A DNA stretch of 5,327 nt from JAMXLO01 sp041487355 (GTDB taxonomy: Bacteria; Pseudomonadota; Alphaproteobacteria; Acetobacterales; Acetobacteraceae), in NCBI GenBank assembly GCA_041487355.1, contig JBGPND010000297.1, forward strand, positions 1-5,327, read 5' to 3'. Of this stretch, positions 5,191 to 5,327 are shown one piece after another. The translations under genes and the position numbers were made by a program. The notes under the pieces were generated by a model that did not search any database, was not told the DNA's origin, and saw only the letters and a program-made list of their open reading frames with translations. Numbering within the stretch: position 1 is the stretch's first letter; each line of letters begins with the position of its first letter.

Positions 5191-5327
5191 TACCAACCGT
5201 CCTAACCACTGACCGATGCCCATTCGCGGGTTCCGATTGACCGAATGCGATCTGGATCGTCGGTCAGAAACCGCCAGGCTTTACGGCATGCCTCGACAAT
5301 AGCGTCGTAAGTGTCCCAGACGACGGC
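5189..5327 (-). mobile_element. IS630-family insertion sequence, one end only (partial)
   Basis: The transposase tail ends at 5202 and the element should end within the next 10-15 bases, around TAATACCAACCG (5188-5199). IS630/Tc1-type elements insert at TA dinucleotides, and TA occurs at 5188-5189 and 5191-5192. The other end lies outside the window, so the terminal inverted repeat cannot be confirmed and the boundary is approximate. Confidence 0.6.
5202..5327 (-). CDS. IS630-family transposase, C-terminal 41 codons (partial)
   Basis: The minus-strand frame enters from the right edge and ends at TAG (5204-5202). The visible peptide includes VVWDTYDAIVEACRKAWRFL and then DDPDRIRSIGTREWASVSG. 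This is the C-terminal helix and ending shared by IS630-family DDE transposases (W-D-x-Y-D-x-I-V-x-x-C-x-x-A-W, then I-R-S-I-G-x-R-x-W-A). The catalytic DDE residues lie upstream, outside the window, so activity cannot be judged. The natural end is intact, so the element itself is not truncated at this side. Confidence 0.85.
   Translation of the reverse strand, partial: AVVWDTYDAIVEACRKAWRFLTDDPDRIRSIGTREWASVSG

Noticed and set aside
5029..5223. A 64-codon minus-strand protein spanning the right edge junk
   Set aside because: Only residues from the internal Met at 5121 onward match a recombinase; the upstream part is IS end and leader sequence, and the tail is antisense hydrolase DNA.

Overview
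The window is GC-rich DNA with strong G/C at third codon positions. It has the look of an alphaproteobacterium, possibly Rhodospirillales/Acetobacteraceae. That placement is inferred from codon usage, the cyclic-glucan-exporter type ABC transporter and the IS630-type transposase tail, and no marker gene fixes it.

Left part (1-1508): a sensor histidine kinase on the minus strand runs off the left edge. Its 436 visible codons hold a two-TM periplasmic sensor module and the phosphoacceptor H-box. It is divergent from a plus-strand ABC exporter across about 200 bases that contain two dyad-symmetric sites. Middle part (1509-3554): a complete NdvA/ChvA-like half-transporter (permease plus ATPase, 590 aa) is followed by a 57-aa two-helix membrane protein of the DUF1328/UPF0391 (YtjA) family. 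A strongly palindromic element then follows at 3579-3652. It consists of two inverted REP-like units, each with a GTAG foot and a GATGGGT...ACCCATC hairpin.

Right part (3865-4889): a 145-aa protein with two CBS domains has a clear Shine-Dalgarno inside a small dyad and a candidate terminator straddling its stop codon. Two further hairpins follow, then an unrecognised cytoplasmic protein. Right edge (4949-5327): a scar of broken genes. It holds the first ~40 codons of an alpha/beta-hydrolase-domain protein (plus strand), joined to the first ~17 codons of a serine recombinase (minus strand), and then the last 41 codons of an IS630-family transposase (minus strand) running off the window.

Nothing shows the genes acting as one pathway. 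The exporter moves an envelope glucan or similar substrate, the kinase and CBS protein are sensory, and the DUF1328 protein is a small envelope protein often linked to stress. I see no wholly new multi-gene system. The most interesting structures are the REP doublet and the mosaic mobile-element junction.
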